The position numbers and the translations under genes were made by a program. The notes beneath the pieces were generated by a model. It worked only from the letters and a program-made list of their open reading frames with translations, was not told where the DNA came from and searched no databases. Positions 16,660-24,863 of a DNA stretch of 47,203 nucleotides are shown here, one piece after another. Origin of the DNA: JAVBMU01 sp031552185 (GTDB lineage: Bacteria; Actinomycetota; Actinomycetes; Actinomycetales; Cellulomonadaceae); NCBI GenBank assembly GCA_031552185.1, contig JAVBMU010000090.1:1-47203 (forward strand). Reading direction: 5' to 3'. Position 1 is the stretch's first letter, and every line of letters starts with the position of its first letter.

Positions 16660-17172
16660 TCATTCGGGGAGCCCGGACGCCAATCGGACCCGGGCCTCGG
16701 CGTCGTCCACCAGGGCGGCGATCCGGGGGTTGCCGAGGTCCACGCCGGGGTCCCCGACCACCTGGGAAAACATGACGCCGTCGCCGTCCCGGCGGACCGC
16801 GACGCGGGCCGTCTTCCCCCCGCCGAGGGGCACCGAATCGGCCAGGATGACCGACCGCTGGACTCGTTCGCGCACCGTCAGCGCGAACGCGGAGGGGTTG
16901 CCCTTGCCGAACGGGAGTTCGAGGTCGGGCCGGTTGTCGACCCATTGGACCCGCATCGTGGACGTCTCCGGGTCGAAGCCCGCCCGGTCGACGTCCCACC
17001 AGTTTCCGCCGGCGACCCGGGCGCCGGCATCGCTGACTACGCGAAGACACCGAAACGACGCGACCCCCCAGGTACCATCGGCGAGATGCGCGGCGGCCAG
17101 GACGCGATCGCCGGGTGGGAGGTCCAAGGCTTGCCGGACCTGGTCGGGGAGGTGGGATCGGCGCCGCAGCAT
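16660..17172 (-). CDS. Conserved-looking hypothetical protein
   Basis: 170-aa soluble protein that I do not recognise. It begins MLRRRSHLPDQVRQALDLPP and has a beta-rich middle (DRVLAAAHLADGTWGVAS, STMRVQWVDNRPDLELPF) suggesting a small all-beta fold. No membrane segment or signal peptide. The ATG at 17172 is chosen because a TACCGT box lies exactly 6 nt upstream; the frame could extend to 17196. It is divergent from the helicase gene and followed by tRNA-Asn. Confidence 0.75.
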   Translation of the reverse strand: MLRRRSHLPDQVRQALDLPPGDRVLAAAHLADGTWGVASFRCLRVVSDAGARVAGGNWWDVDRAGFDPETSTMRVQWVDNRPDLELPFGKGNPSAFALTVRERVQRSVILADSVPLGGGKTARVAVRRDGDGVMFSQVVGDPGVDLGNPRIAALVDDAEARVRLASGLPE

Positions 17173-17178
17173 GCTCCA

Positions 17179-17184
17179 ACGGTA
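17179..17184 (-). promoter_or_regulatory. -10 box (TACCGT) for leaderless hypothetical gene
   Basis: On the minus strand TACCGT, 6 nt, then ATG at 17172. Confidence 0.6.
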
Positions 17185-17282
17185 GTCGCAGCGCAAGCGC
17201 CCCGGCAGCTTGGGTGGACAAGGTGCGGAACCGGCGGGCGGTTCGAGGAGGTGCGGTGGGGGCAGCGACCGAAGGAGGCGGG

Positions 17283-19613
17283 GTGCCGGGACGGGACGCG
17301 GCGAGCCGCGCGGCGACCGAGCTCGCCGTCGAGCGGCGTCGGGTCGCAGCGATTTACCGGGAGTACGACGACGCCGTCGCCCGCGCCCGGGCCCGGCTGG
17401 CGGCGGCCCGGTCGGCGGTCACCGTCGAGGGCGACGCCGCGGAGCGGGCGGCCGCGATGCACGAGCGAGAGGTCGCGATCGGCCATTGGACCCGCCGGCT
17501 GCGCCGGCTGCTGGCCGCCGAGGACGCGCTGGTGATCGGGCGGCTCGACCGGGCCGACGGCGGCGTCCGGTACGTCGGGCGGGTCGGCCTGGGTGAGCGG
17601 GCCGAGTCGGGACCCGAGCGGGGACCCGAGCGGGGACCCGAGCCGGGACCCGAGCGGGGACCCGAGCGGGGACCCGACGGCGGCCCGCTCCTGATCGACT
17701 GGCGGGCCGACGCCGCCCGGCCGTTCTACGCCGCGACGTCGCGGGAGCCCATGGGCCTGCGTCGGCGCCGCCAGTTGCGGCTGGAGGGTCGCCGCGTGAT
17801 CGGCGTCGCCGACGAGATTCTCGATGGTTCCGAGCCCGGGCCGGCCGACATCCCGGGCGATCCGCCGCTGCTGCAGGCGCTCGCGGCCGCCCGCACCGGG
17901 CGGCTCGCGGCGGCGGTCGAGACGCTGCAGGCCGAGCAGGACGCCGCCGTGCGGGCGCCGGTGGGCGGGGTCACGGTCGTCACCGGCGGGCCGGGAACGG
18001 GCAAGACGCTCGTCGCGCTGCACCGCGCCGCCTACGTTCTGTACGCGACGCCCCGCCTCGCTGACGAGGGCGTGCTGGTGCTGGGCCCGGATCGACGGTT
18101 TCTGGATTACATCTCCCAGGTGCTGCCGTCCTTGGGGGAGGACGACGCGGTCCTCGCCACGCCGACGGAGCTGGTCGGGGTCGAGGCCGGGCTCGGGGCA
18201 GCGGCCCGGCCGGTGGGCGAGGCGGACCGGCCCGAGGGCGCGGGGGAGCGGCCGGGGGGCGTGGGGCCGGGGGGCGTGGGGGAGCGGCCGGTCGAGCCCG
18301 AAGCACGAGCGCGGGCGATGGGAAAGGTCGCCCTCGCCGAGGGCCTCGCCCGGTGGCTTCGCGATCAGTGGCCCGCGCCGGGTCCCGGAGGCATTCGGTT
18401 CGGGCTCGGCGACGACGAGGTTCGGTTGCCGGCCGCCGCCGTCGTCGCCGCGCGGGACCGCGCCCTCACCGTCGGGTTGGCGCACAACCCGGCGCAGGCG
18501 GTCTTCGCCGCGGCGATCGTGGATGATTTGGTGGACGCACTGGAACGGCGGGCGGAGGATCTGCTCGGCCAGTTCGACGCCGACCTCGCCGCGACCGGGT
18601 TGGATCTCGACGCCGCCGCCGCGGCGGATCTCGCCTCGCTCGGCTTCGGCGCGGAACCGGACCGGCCGGAGGGCCTCTTCGACGCGGAGGCGACGCGCGC
18701 CGAACTCGCCGGGGACCGCCGGGTTCTGGCCGTCATCGAGCGGCTGTGGCCGACGCCGACGCCTGAGGACGTTGTTCGCGGCCTGCTGGCGGACGACGAC
18801 GCGCTGTTGCGGTTCGTCCCCGAACTCGACGCCGACGAGCGCGCGGCCGTGCTCGCCCGTCCGCTCCCCGCACGCGGCGTGGCCTGGCCCGATGCCGACC
18901 TGGCGCTGCTCGACGAGGCCCGCGCCCTCGTGGCCGGGCCGCCGGCCCGAACCTTCGGGCACGTCGTCGTCGACGAGGCGCAGGAGGTGACCGCGATGCA
19001 GTGGCGGGCGATCCGGCGTCGGTGCCCGGGCGGATCGGTGACGGTCTCGGGCGACTTCGCCCAGGCGGGTCCGCTCGCCGGGGCGCGGACGTGGCGGGAG
19101 GCGCTCGCGGGCGTCGTCGGGGCCGAGGGGATGCGCGTGCACCCGCTCACCGTCAACTACCGGTCGACTGCCGAGATCCTCGACCGGACCCGTGACCTCC
19201 TTGCCCGGATTGCGCCCGACCACGAGCCGAGCACCTCCGTCCGGCACGGCGAGGTGCCGCGGGATGTTCGCGTGCCTGCGAGCCGGGCCGGCTCGGCGCT
19301 GGCGGCCGAGATCCGTCGGGAGGCCGAGTTGCATCCCGGCGGCGTGCTGGGGGTGATCGCCGCCGATGGGTGGGGTGCCGGCCTCGCCGGCGAGTCCGGC
19401 GTGGCCGGCGAGTTGGGCGGCGTGGCCGCTCTGGGCGCCGGCGCCGTTGAGTTGGTCCCGGCATCGCGCGCCCGCGGTCTGGAGTTCGACGCCGTCGTCG
19501 TCGTCGCGCCCGATGAGATCGTCGCCGCGCGGTCCTCGGGCGAGCGAGACCTCTACGTCGCCCTGACGCGGGCATCCAGCAGGCTGTGCGTGCTCCATCT
19601 CGACGGCGGATGA
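17283..19613 (+). CDS. HelD/HelR-like superfamily 1 helicase (RNA polymerase-associated)
   Basis: About 776-aa UvrD-like ATPase. The N-terminal part (ATELAVERRRVAAIYREYDD) is the antiparallel coiled coil that HelD proteins insert into RNA polymerase. Motifs in order: Walker A GGPGTGKTLVALHRAAY, motif II VVVDEAQEVTAMQW (DEAQ), motif III TVSGDFAQAG, motif IV VNYRSTAEI, motif V ARGLEFDAVVVVAP and motif VI YVALTRASSRL. HelD recycles stalled RNA polymerase; actinobacterial HelR also protects it from rifamycins, which I cannot confirm here. A stretch of six 12-bp repeats encodes a GPERGPER linker, and Gly/Pro-rich insertions follow near residue 350. The start is ambiguous: GTG 17283 follows AAGGAGG, GTG 17256 is an alternative. 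Confidence 0.87.
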   Translation: MPGRDAASRAATELAVERRRVAAIYREYDDAVARARARLAAARSAVTVEGDAAERAAAMHEREVAIGHWTRRLRRLLAAEDALVIGRLDRADGGVRYVGRVGLGERAESGPERGPERGPEPGPERGPERGPDGGPLLIDWRADAARPFYAATSREPMGLRRRRQLRLEGRRVIGVADEILDGSEPGPADIPGDPPLLQALAAARTGRLAAAVETLQAEQDAAVRAPVGGVTVVTGGPGTGKTLVALHRAAYVLYATPRLADEGVLVLGPDRRFLDYISQVLPSLGEDDAVLATPTELVGVEAGLGAAARPVGEADRPEGAGERPGGVGPGGVGERPVEPEARARAMGKVALAEGLARWLRDQWPAPGPGGIRFGLGDDEVRLPAAAVVAARDRALTVGLAHNPAQAVFAAAIVDDLVDALERRAEDLLGQFDADLAATGLDLDAAAAADLASLGFGAEPDRPEGLFDAEATRAELAGDRRVLAVIERLWPTPTPEDVVRGLLADDDALLRFVPELDADERAAVLARPLPARGVAWPDADLALLDEARALVAGPPARTFGHVVVDEAQEVTAMQWRAIRRRCPGGSVTVSGDFAQAGPLAGARTWREALAGVVGAEGMRVHPLTVNYRSTAEILDRTRDLLARIAPDHEPSTSVRHGEVPRDVRVPASRAGSALAAEIRREAELHPGGVLGVIAADGWGAGLAGESGVAGELGGVAALGAGAVELVPASRARGLEFDAVVVVAPDEIVAARSSGERDLYVALTRASSRLCVLHLDGG
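17609..17680 (+). repeat. Six tandem 12-bp units inside the helicase gene
   Basis: Units of GGGACCCGAGCG (third ends AGCC, last ACGG) run without gaps and encode Gly-Pro-Glu-Arg repeats in frame. Multiples of 12 bp keep the frame, so copy number could vary without inactivating the gene. Confidence 0.85.
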
Positions 19614-19677
19614 GTGATTCCGAATTGTCGGGCGGGTTCTCGGAGGTCACCCCGTATACCGCCGCTGGGCTCCCGAC

Positions 19678-19708
19678 GGCGGCCCGGAGATCGCGCGTCC
19701 GGGCCGCC
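19678..19708. terminator. Bidirectional terminator between helicase gene and GH114-like gene
   Basis: GGCGGCCCGGA and TCCGGGCCGCC form a perfect 11-bp stem with a 9-nt loop between two convergent genes. Confidence 0.65.
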
Positions 19709-19768
19709 GCCGTCAGGATCACTCATCCGGCGCGGCGGTGCCACGGCGTCGGCGTGCCGTATCAGATG

Positions 19769-20569
19769 TCAGGGGCAGGCGAGCAGCCAGGTCCCGAGTT
19801 CCATTCGCTTGGCGATCGACGTCAGTCCGGCGCGCCGCGGGTCCGAGCAGAAGGCGGTGTCATCGCGGTACTCGATGTGAAACACGACCTTGCCCGCCTT
19901 CAGAAATGGCTGGTAGCGCTTGCACTCGTTGTACTGCAGGCATTGCTCGTTGACCGCGAAGTCGAACACCGACACCAGTTGTGCCGCCTGGTCGACGTCG
20001 TTCTTGAGCCCCACCCCCAGGCCCTTGCTGTGCGCGAGGTTGGCCAGCGCCGTGTTGTAGGCGATCTGGTGCGCTCCCGTCAGCGGAAAGCCCGACTTGT
20101 TGGTGTACGCATCGACGTTGTCAAAGTCCACGGCGTCGAAGCCCTTGGCCTTGCACGTGCTGACGCGCTTTTCCATCAGGGCGATCAGCGTGTTCTTGGC
20201 GCGGATGTCGAGCCACCGCTCGCCGGGCCAGTCGTCCACCGCGGAGCCGAGCACCGACGCCGGGAAGGATGTGGCGTCCGAGCGCCAGTCCTCCCACGTG
20301 CCGGCACTGATGTAGCAGACGGCCTTGCGGCCGGCGTTGTGAACCGCCGTGACCTGCCTGGCGGTGGCGTCCTCGCCATCCATGAAGACGACCTTGACGT
20401 TCGTCTTGGTGTCCACGACGCTCAGGGCGTACTGGAAGGTGGTCGATTTCGTGGGGGTCCACCAACTCGGCGACGCGACCGGGCTCGGAGCGGCCTGGGC
20501 CGGGATCGCGACGATCGAGCCGACCAGCGCGCATGCCCCGGCAAGGGCGAAGAAACGTCGGGCTTTCAT
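19769..20569 (-). CDS. Secreted endo-alpha-1,4-polygalactosaminidase-like protein (GH114/TM1410 fold)
   Basis: 266-aa exported protein. Residues 1-27 are a signal peptide (MKARRFFALAGACALVGSIV, then AIPAQA). The mature part begins WWTPTKSTTFQYAL and carries GH114-like barrel features: AVCYISAGTWEDWR, GFDAVDFDNVDAY (acidic catalytic-type residues), GLGVGLKNDVDQ and FAVNEQCLQYNEC. Four conserved-looking Cys suggest disulphides. The family hydrolyses galactosamine-containing polysaccharide in some members; the substrate here is unknown. ATG at 20569 is preceded by GGAGG; an upstream in-frame start is less likely. Confidence 0.85.
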   Translation of the reverse strand: MKARRFFALAGACALVGSIVAIPAQAAPSPVASPSWWTPTKSTTFQYALSVVDTKTNVKVVFMDGEDATARQVTAVHNAGRKAVCYISAGTWEDWRSDATSFPASVLGSAVDDWPGERWLDIRAKNTLIALMEKRVSTCKAKGFDAVDFDNVDAYTNKSGFPLTGAHQIAYNTALANLAHSKGLGVGLKNDVDQAAQLVSVFDFAVNEQCLQYNECKRYQPFLKAGKVVFHIEYRDDTAFCSDPRRAGLTSIAKRMELGTWLLACP

Positions 20570-20850
20570 GACACCTCCGGTGATGCGATCGACAATTGCG
20601 CCGAGCAACTATCGGCCCGGCACGCCGTCGATCGAATGGTCGGTGAGAAAACAGTGCTTGACCCCGGAGGGGTAGGCACATGGGCGCCGGGCCGGAGTGC
20701 GACTTAACGCCGAAGTGAGCGTACGATATGTTCGCCTGGGCAACTGTATGGCATAGCCAACATTCCGGTTCCTGTGGCGTACAACACCAGGCGAGCCGGC
20801 CGACCGGTGCACGGCGGCCCGCCACACCCGGAGCCTGGTCGCCCGGCCGG

Positions 20851-20856
20851 TATGCT
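20851..20856 (+). promoter_or_regulatory. -10 box (TATGCT) of tRNA-Met
   Basis: TATGCT lies 11 nt before the mature tRNA 5' end, a normal distance for a tRNA promoter. Confidence 0.5.
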
Positions 20857-20867
20857 CGTCGGTTGAC

Positions 20868-20941
20868 GCCCCGTTAGCTCAGCTGGTCAGAGCAGGAGAC
20901 TCATAATCTCTCGGTCGCGGGTTCAAGTCCTGCACGGGGCA
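20868..20941 (+). tRNA. tRNA-Met (anticodon CAT)
   Basis: 74-nt cloverleaf: acceptor GCCCCGT pairs with ACGGGGC, the D arm is GCTCAGCTGGTCAGAGC, the anticodon loop is CTCATAA and the T arm has GGGTTCAAGTCC. Discriminator A is followed by an encoded CCA (20942-20944). The fully paired first acceptor base argues against the initiator; a lysidine-modified tRNA-Ile2 cannot be excluded by eye. Its 3' end marks the left border of the accessory region. Confidence 0.92.
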
Positions 20942-21569
20942 CCAGAACGACATCGTTCGAACCATGAGTCCTAGAGACACCCCGGCCAAGGCTGGGGTGT
21001 CTTTTCGCTGGTGAACGGCGTGAGCCGCCGCCAGCGGTGCCTGTGTCTCTAGGGCGTGAGCTGTCGGATCGGCCGTGTGGTCTGGTGTCTCTGGGGCGTG
21101 TGGTGGCGTCGTAGAGCGGTGTCATGGCGGCGGAGTGTCGAGTGTCCGTGACGTGGGTGCGGCGGCTGGTCTCGTCCAGGTAGATCGCCTTGTACCAGGT
21201 CTGGTTGTACGCCCGCCGCGTCTGGTTGTCGCTGTTGGCGTAGGTGATGGCTGCGGAGCGGATGATGGTGCAGGCGGCGCTGATCTTGTCCCGTTCGCTC
21301 GTGTCGGAGGTCAGGAGGCCGGTCTGCATCTCCTCGAGGTCGGCGAGTTGGGCGGCGAGTTCGGTTTGCTTGTCGCGGGCGATGTCGGCGGGCACGGTCT
21401 CGTGCATGACCATTTCGGCCCACTTGACGCGTTCGGCTTTCACGTCGGCGATGCGGGTGGCGATGAGCTTCGCTTCTTGACGGTTCCCCTTGGTGATGTC
21501 GGCGTGTGAAGCGTCGATGGTGGCAGCGTGACCGTCGATAGCGGCGGAGCCGATCCGCTTCTGAGTCTG
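20901..21569 (-). pseudogene. C-terminal remnant of a serine recombinase
   Basis: The frame has no catalytic domain; it begins just after the DUF6907 stop. The visible part has the coiled-coil and C-terminal character of large serine recombinases: VKWAEMVMHETVPADIARDK, ELAAQLADLEEMQTG and TRRAYNQTWYKAIYLDE. After about residue 100 the sequence turns low-complexity and reads through the tRNA terminator and into the tRNA itself (ending RAGLEPATERL), so that tail is not genuine protein. It is probably the relic of the enzyme that moved the neighbouring island. Confidence 0.6.
20975..21006 (+). terminator. Rho-independent terminator of tRNA-Met
   Basis: AGACACCCC and GGGGTGTCT form a 9-bp stem, extended by an inner GGCC/GGCT, and are followed by TTTT. 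Confidence 0.85.
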
Positions 21570-21941
21570 TCACGCGAACGCGGCATCGATCAGTCCCGCA
21601 GCCTCCGCAACCAACCGCCGCGCCGACTCCACCGTCACCTGCACAGCTCGCGAAGCATCCTCGCCCTCGCCGAGGTAGACCCACGTATCCATCTGCCCAA
21701 CGTGCCGACGCATCACGACGACGTACTCAGCCGCCTCGGCATCAGCACCCGAGCGCGGAGCGTGAACCACCGGCACATGCACCGCCGCGACGTGCGAACG
21801 ATCCTCAGGATGCTCCTCGGCCGGGTGATCGCCTTCGCACCATGACGGACATGGATCGTCCGCCAACCATGCGGGGGTCTCGGGCTTCGCAGGTGCGTCG
21901 TTGTCAAGGTCGACAGGCTGGCGTTCGAGCTGGTCAGACAT
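21570..21941 (-). CDS. DUF6907-type small protein
   Basis: 123-aa acidic protein beginning MSDQLERQPVDLDND. The core has DDPCPSWCEGDHPAEEHPED, the Cys/His-containing pattern I associate with DUF6907, followed by a beta-rich half ending in ESARRLVAEAAGLIDAAF. ATG 21941 is preceded by GGAGG; the frame is open to 22022. Such proteins are frequent cargo of actinomycete integrative elements and have no known function. Confidence 0.75.
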   Translation of the reverse strand: MSDQLERQPVDLDNDAPAKPETPAWLADDPCPSWCEGDHPAEEHPEDRSHVAAVHVPVVHAPRSGADAEAAEYVVVMRRHVGQMDTWVYLGEGEDASRAVQVTVESARRLVAEAAGLIDAAFA

Positions 21942-22079
21942 GATGTTTCCCTCCGTTGTAACGTGCGAAGGGTGGAAGGTAGCGGTGATCGCGCTGGTGA
22001 TCCAGGGAGGTGGCCCTTGCATGAACAGCCCGCGCAGACGCTAGGAGTCAGCGCGCACCCAAGGCGAACTCAGCGGATC

Positions 22080-22238
22080 TTCCGTAAATATGCGGTTTCT
22101 GCCATAATGTACATATACCGCCGTCCGGCGGCACCAAGCTACGCAGTCGTGCCTCGCTCCGATGTCGGAGGCTAGCTGTAGCGTCGGATTCATACGCCCG
22201 GACAGTCAGGTCTAGACCAGTATAAAGGAGTACATACG
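22080..22238 (+). promoter_or_regulatory. Promoter and leader of the CD-NTase/S-4TM operon
   Basis: TTCCGT (22080-22085) and CATAAT (22103-22108), 17 bp apart, resemble a sigma-70-type promoter. The leader of about 120 nt contains the palindrome CCGCCGTCCGGCGG (22118-22131) and the inverted repeat CTCCGATGTCGGAG. A strong AAAGGAG at 22224-22230 lies 8 nt before the ATG. Low GC and a clear Shine-Dalgarno contrast with the leaderless host genes. Confidence 0.5.
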
Positions 22239-23063
22239 ATGACACAGACTACCCGCGCCTGGCTCTCCGAACTCACGAGTCTCTTTACGCCCACGCCCAC
22301 TCAGTTTGATGGAGCCCGCAGCCACCGCGCTTCAATCGAAAACCGGCTCGACGCCCATCTTGGTGTTTATGAGATGTTCGAGATCGGATCGCTGCGTCAT
22401 GGCACTGGCGTCTGGCAATACAGTGATGCCGACTACATGGTGTCGCTCAAGGGCATAAAGCCCGACTCGCCGTGGACGATGCTAGGAAAAGTAAAGGAGA
22501 CGCTTCAAGCGCGCTTTCCCGGAACGCCAATCACGGTTAGTCGACCCGCTGTAGTGTGTCGTTTCGCAGACGGAATTGTGGAGATCGTTCCAGCCTATCC
22601 CTCAGAAAGTGGCTACTGGATTGCCAACCCAGCCGATGGCTGGATGAAATCACACCCGAAGTCACACAACAGATATGTCAACGACGTGAACATCAAACAC
22701 AATGGTGCGGCGAAGACGCTGGCTCGACAGCTAAAGATCTGGAAGTATCGACGCGACGTACCAGTATCATCCTGCTATTTGGAGATGCGCGCAGCGCAGC
22801 ACATGAATGGCGAAACGACCTACGTTTCGCCCATAGACCTGTACTTGGCCCTGAACAAGATGTATGTCGCTGGGCTTGCCTCGATGAACGACCCGACCGG
22901 GCTCGGTTCAAGATTCGGTGCATGTTCATCAGAGTCGAAAAGAGCGATAGCGTTATCAAGGTTGAGTACCGCCGTCACACGGGCGCGCAACGCCAAGGAC
23001 TACGAAAGTGATGGCAAGCACGCTGACGCAATCGAGCAGTTGAAGCTGCTCTTCAACAGGTAG
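22239..23063 (+). CDS. CD-NTase-like nucleotidyltransferase (first of two)
   Basis: 274-aa protein of the Pol-beta-type nucleotidyltransferase fold used by CBASS cyclases. The active-site pattern is visible: GS at residues 50-51, DAD at 63-65 (in VWQYSDADYMVSL) and a third acidic residue, Glu115, in DGIVEIVPAY. A GYWIANPADGWMKSHPKSHN segment and the helical KTLARQLKIWKYRRDVPVSS continue the SMODS-like architecture. It should make a cyclic or linear oligonucleotide signal on phage sensing; product unknown. First gene of a three-gene operon, 7 bp before the S-4TM gene. Codon use is much less GC-biased than the flanking genome. Confidence 0.8.
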   Translation: MTQTTRAWLSELTSLFTPTPTQFDGARSHRASIENRLDAHLGVYEMFEIGSLRHGTGVWQYSDADYMVSLKGIKPDSPWTMLGKVKETLQARFPGTPITVSRPAVVCRFADGIVEIVPAYPSESGYWIANPADGWMKSHPKSHNRYVNDVNIKHNGAAKTLARQLKIWKYRRDVPVSSCYLEMRAAQHMNGETTYVSPIDLYLALNKMYVAGLASMNDPTGLGSRFGACSSESKRAIALSRLSTAVTRARNAKDYESDGKHADAIEQLKLLFNR

Positions 23064-23070
23064 TGCCCGC

Positions 23071-24000
23071 ATGACGCCTACTCCTGACTACACACCCCCC
23101 GCAACCGGCGCCGTCCTGCTTCGGCGGCAGGACGAACTTGACGCGCTGCGCTACCTGATTGCTCAGAAGCGCATGTATTCGCGAGCCAAGCGCTGCCTCT
23201 CGATCCGCTGGTTCGGGATGCTCGTGATCGGTCTCGCTGCGCCAGTGGTCTCCATCATCTGGCCGCAGATGGCGGTTGTTGCTGGGAGTATTGCTGGCCT
23301 ATGGATCTTTCTCGGACGAACATTGCTTATGTCCCTTCAAAAGACGGAAACGGAGCGAGCCGCGGCAACTCAGGAACAGTTCGACTTCTACGTCTACGAA
23401 ATGCCTCAGGGCACGCCGCGCCCGAAGCTTCCTTCTTTAGAGGAGATCGCTTTGGCGGCTGGCTCCGATTCGGCCATCTCTGAAATCGCCGCCCGCGAGA
23501 GAATGCTGGAGTGGTATGTCGTTTCGGCAAGCGATCCGGGAACGGTCGCAGTAGCGATCGCGCAACGGTCGAACGCCTCTTATAGCTATCGGCTCCTCCG
23601 AACGACCTGGATCGCTTGGGCGGTCGTGGCCATCCTCTGGACCGCCGCGCTCGCCATTGTCTGTTGTGTGATCGGACTGTCACTTTCGACGTTCCTATTG
23701 GGCGTTGCTCTTCCGGTACTTCCAGCTTTTCTCGACGCAATTGAATACGTTATCGGGATAAGGCGTTCGACTCGCGACCGCGAAGCGCTGTTTCGTGAGA
23801 TCGAGAGCAAGATCGGAAACGACGAGGATCCTGTTACCGCTGAGAATCTTCGAGTCTGGCAGGAGTCGCTATACGATCTTCGGCGCGATACCCCCACGGT
23901 CCCGGACTTTGTCTACCGATTGAAGCGAATGAAGAACGAGGCCGCAATGTCGAGCGCAGCGGAACAGCTGAGCAAACGAGCCCGTAAGGAGGAAGAATGA
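23071..24000 (+). CDS. S-4TM family putative pore-forming effector
   Basis: 309-aa membrane protein. Four helices in two pairs are seen near residues 45-65, 67-86, 178-200 and 203-226. Between the pairs lies a roughly 90-residue cytoplasmic region starting with ATQEQFDFYVYEMPQG, which matches the conserved FD-x-x-V-x-x-x-P signature of SMODS-associated 4TM effectors. The C-terminal 80 residues are charged and helical (RRSTRDREALFREIESK). The family is proposed to open the inner membrane when it binds a cyclic nucleotide. Its TGA overlaps the ATG of the second nucleotidyltransferase, so dose is probably coupled. Confidence 0.8.
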   Translation: MTPTPDYTPPATGAVLLRRQDELDALRYLIAQKRMYSRAKRCLSIRWFGMLVIGLAAPVVSIIWPQMAVVAGSIAGLWIFLGRTLLMSLQKTETERAAATQEQFDFYVYEMPQGTPRPKLPSLEEIALAAGSDSAISEIAARERMLEWYVVSASDPGTVAVAIAQRSNASYSYRLLRTTWIAWAVVAILWTAALAIVCCVIGLSLSTFLLGVALPVLPAFLDAIEYVIGIRRSTRDREALFREIESKIGNDEDPVTAENLRVWQESLYDLRRDTPTVPDFVYRLKRMKNEAAMSSAAEQLSKRARKEEE

Positions 24001-24863
24001 CAACCACGAGTCAGGCGATGACACAATTCTTGACAGACATCAGCGTCACCGACTACCAGAAGACCTCGATTATCAAGGCGCGCAAAGACAGCGCTATCGC
24101 AAATCTCACAGAAGCGTTCCCGACGTCAAGTGATCTGCCATTCAGCCGAGCCGTGCTGATGGGATCCGCAGCCAAGGGAACGATCGTTCGTCCGATTGAC
24201 GACATTGATGTACTTGCGGTCTTCTCGGACGAGAATGATGCGTGGAGCACGTATCGCTACGACTCGCAGGCGTTTCTTTACCGGATTCGACGCGCCTACA
24301 GTGGTGTCGAGATTGCGCAAGTGGGCGCACGCGGGCAGGCGATACGCGTCTTCTTCAAGAACGGCGGACATGTCGATGTCGCACCTGTCTTTTTCCACGG
24401 CAATGATGTCTACGGACTGCCGAACGGAACTGGCGGATGGATCAACACCGCGCCGACCGTCGCTAACGCTTGGTTTGCCCAAAGGCATGCCGATCTTGGG
24501 TACAACCTCGCTCCGCTTGTCCGCATGTTAAAGAAGTGGAACAACGCACATTCGAAGCGGCTGAGGTCGTTTCATCTTGAGACCATAGCGGCTCATACAT
24601 TTAAGACACTCGGGAGCAATCGGCAAAGTGGTCTCGCCAGTTTCTTTGAGTGGGCGCCGTCCCATCTTGACGTTAGCGATCCTGGCGGGCAATCTGGAAC
24701 CTTGAGTAGCTACCTGAATTGGAGTGGACGACAGGATGTGTTGCAAGCATTAGACTCAGCTGCCGAGCGATCCGCTAGAGCACGCAAAGCGGAGGTCGAT
24801 GGCGATTACGTTGAGGCTAATCGTCTGTGGAGAATTATTCTAGGTTCTTCCTTCCCGGGCTGA
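23997..24863 (+). CDS. CD-NTase-like nucleotidyltransferase (second of two)
   Basis: 288-aa SMODS-type nucleotidyltransferase. GS at residues 56-57 (VLMGSAAKGT), DID at 69-71 (RPIDDIDVLAVF) and Asp127 in GGHVDVAPVFF complete a three-acid metal site. YGLPNGTGGWINTAP and the helix NLAPLVRMLKKWNNAHSKRL are typical of the family. It is only distantly like the first nucleotidyltransferase, so the pair is not a recent duplication. ATGA overlap with the effector gene. The 3' end overlaps the convergent HTH gene by 29 bp. Confidence 0.83.
   Translation: MTTTSQAMTQFLTDISVTDYQKTSIIKARKDSAIANLTEAFPTSSDLPFSRAVLMGSAAKGTIVRPIDDIDVLAVFSDENDAWSTYRYDSQAFLYRIRRAYSGVEIAQVGARGQAIRVFFKNGGHVDVAPVFFHGNDVYGLPNGTGGWINTAPTVANAWFAQRHADLGYNLAPLVRMLKKWNNAHSKRLRSFHLETIAAHTFKTLGSNRQSGLASFFEWAPSHLDVSDPGGQSGTLSSYLNWSGRQDVLQALDSAAERSARARKAEVDGDYVEANRLWRIILGSSFPG

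Noticed and set aside
17037..19598. 853-codon minus-strand frame opposite the helicase gene
   Set aside because: Antisense shadow; the plus-strand frame carries all SF1 helicase motifs.
20868..20944. Initiator tRNA-fMet
   Set aside because: The first acceptor base pairs with its partner and the anticodon stem lacks the three G-C pairs expected of an initiator.
22048..22245. 65-codon minus-strand frame across the defence operon leader
   Set aside because: It overlaps the promoter and leader features and has no ribosome site or recognisable motif.
22239..24863. Type IV or MNT/HEPN toxin-antitoxin reading of the nucleotidyltransferase genes
   Set aside because: Both proteins are about 280 aa with SMODS-like extensions and are paired with an S-4TM effector; MNT antitoxins are much shorter and paired with HEPN proteins.
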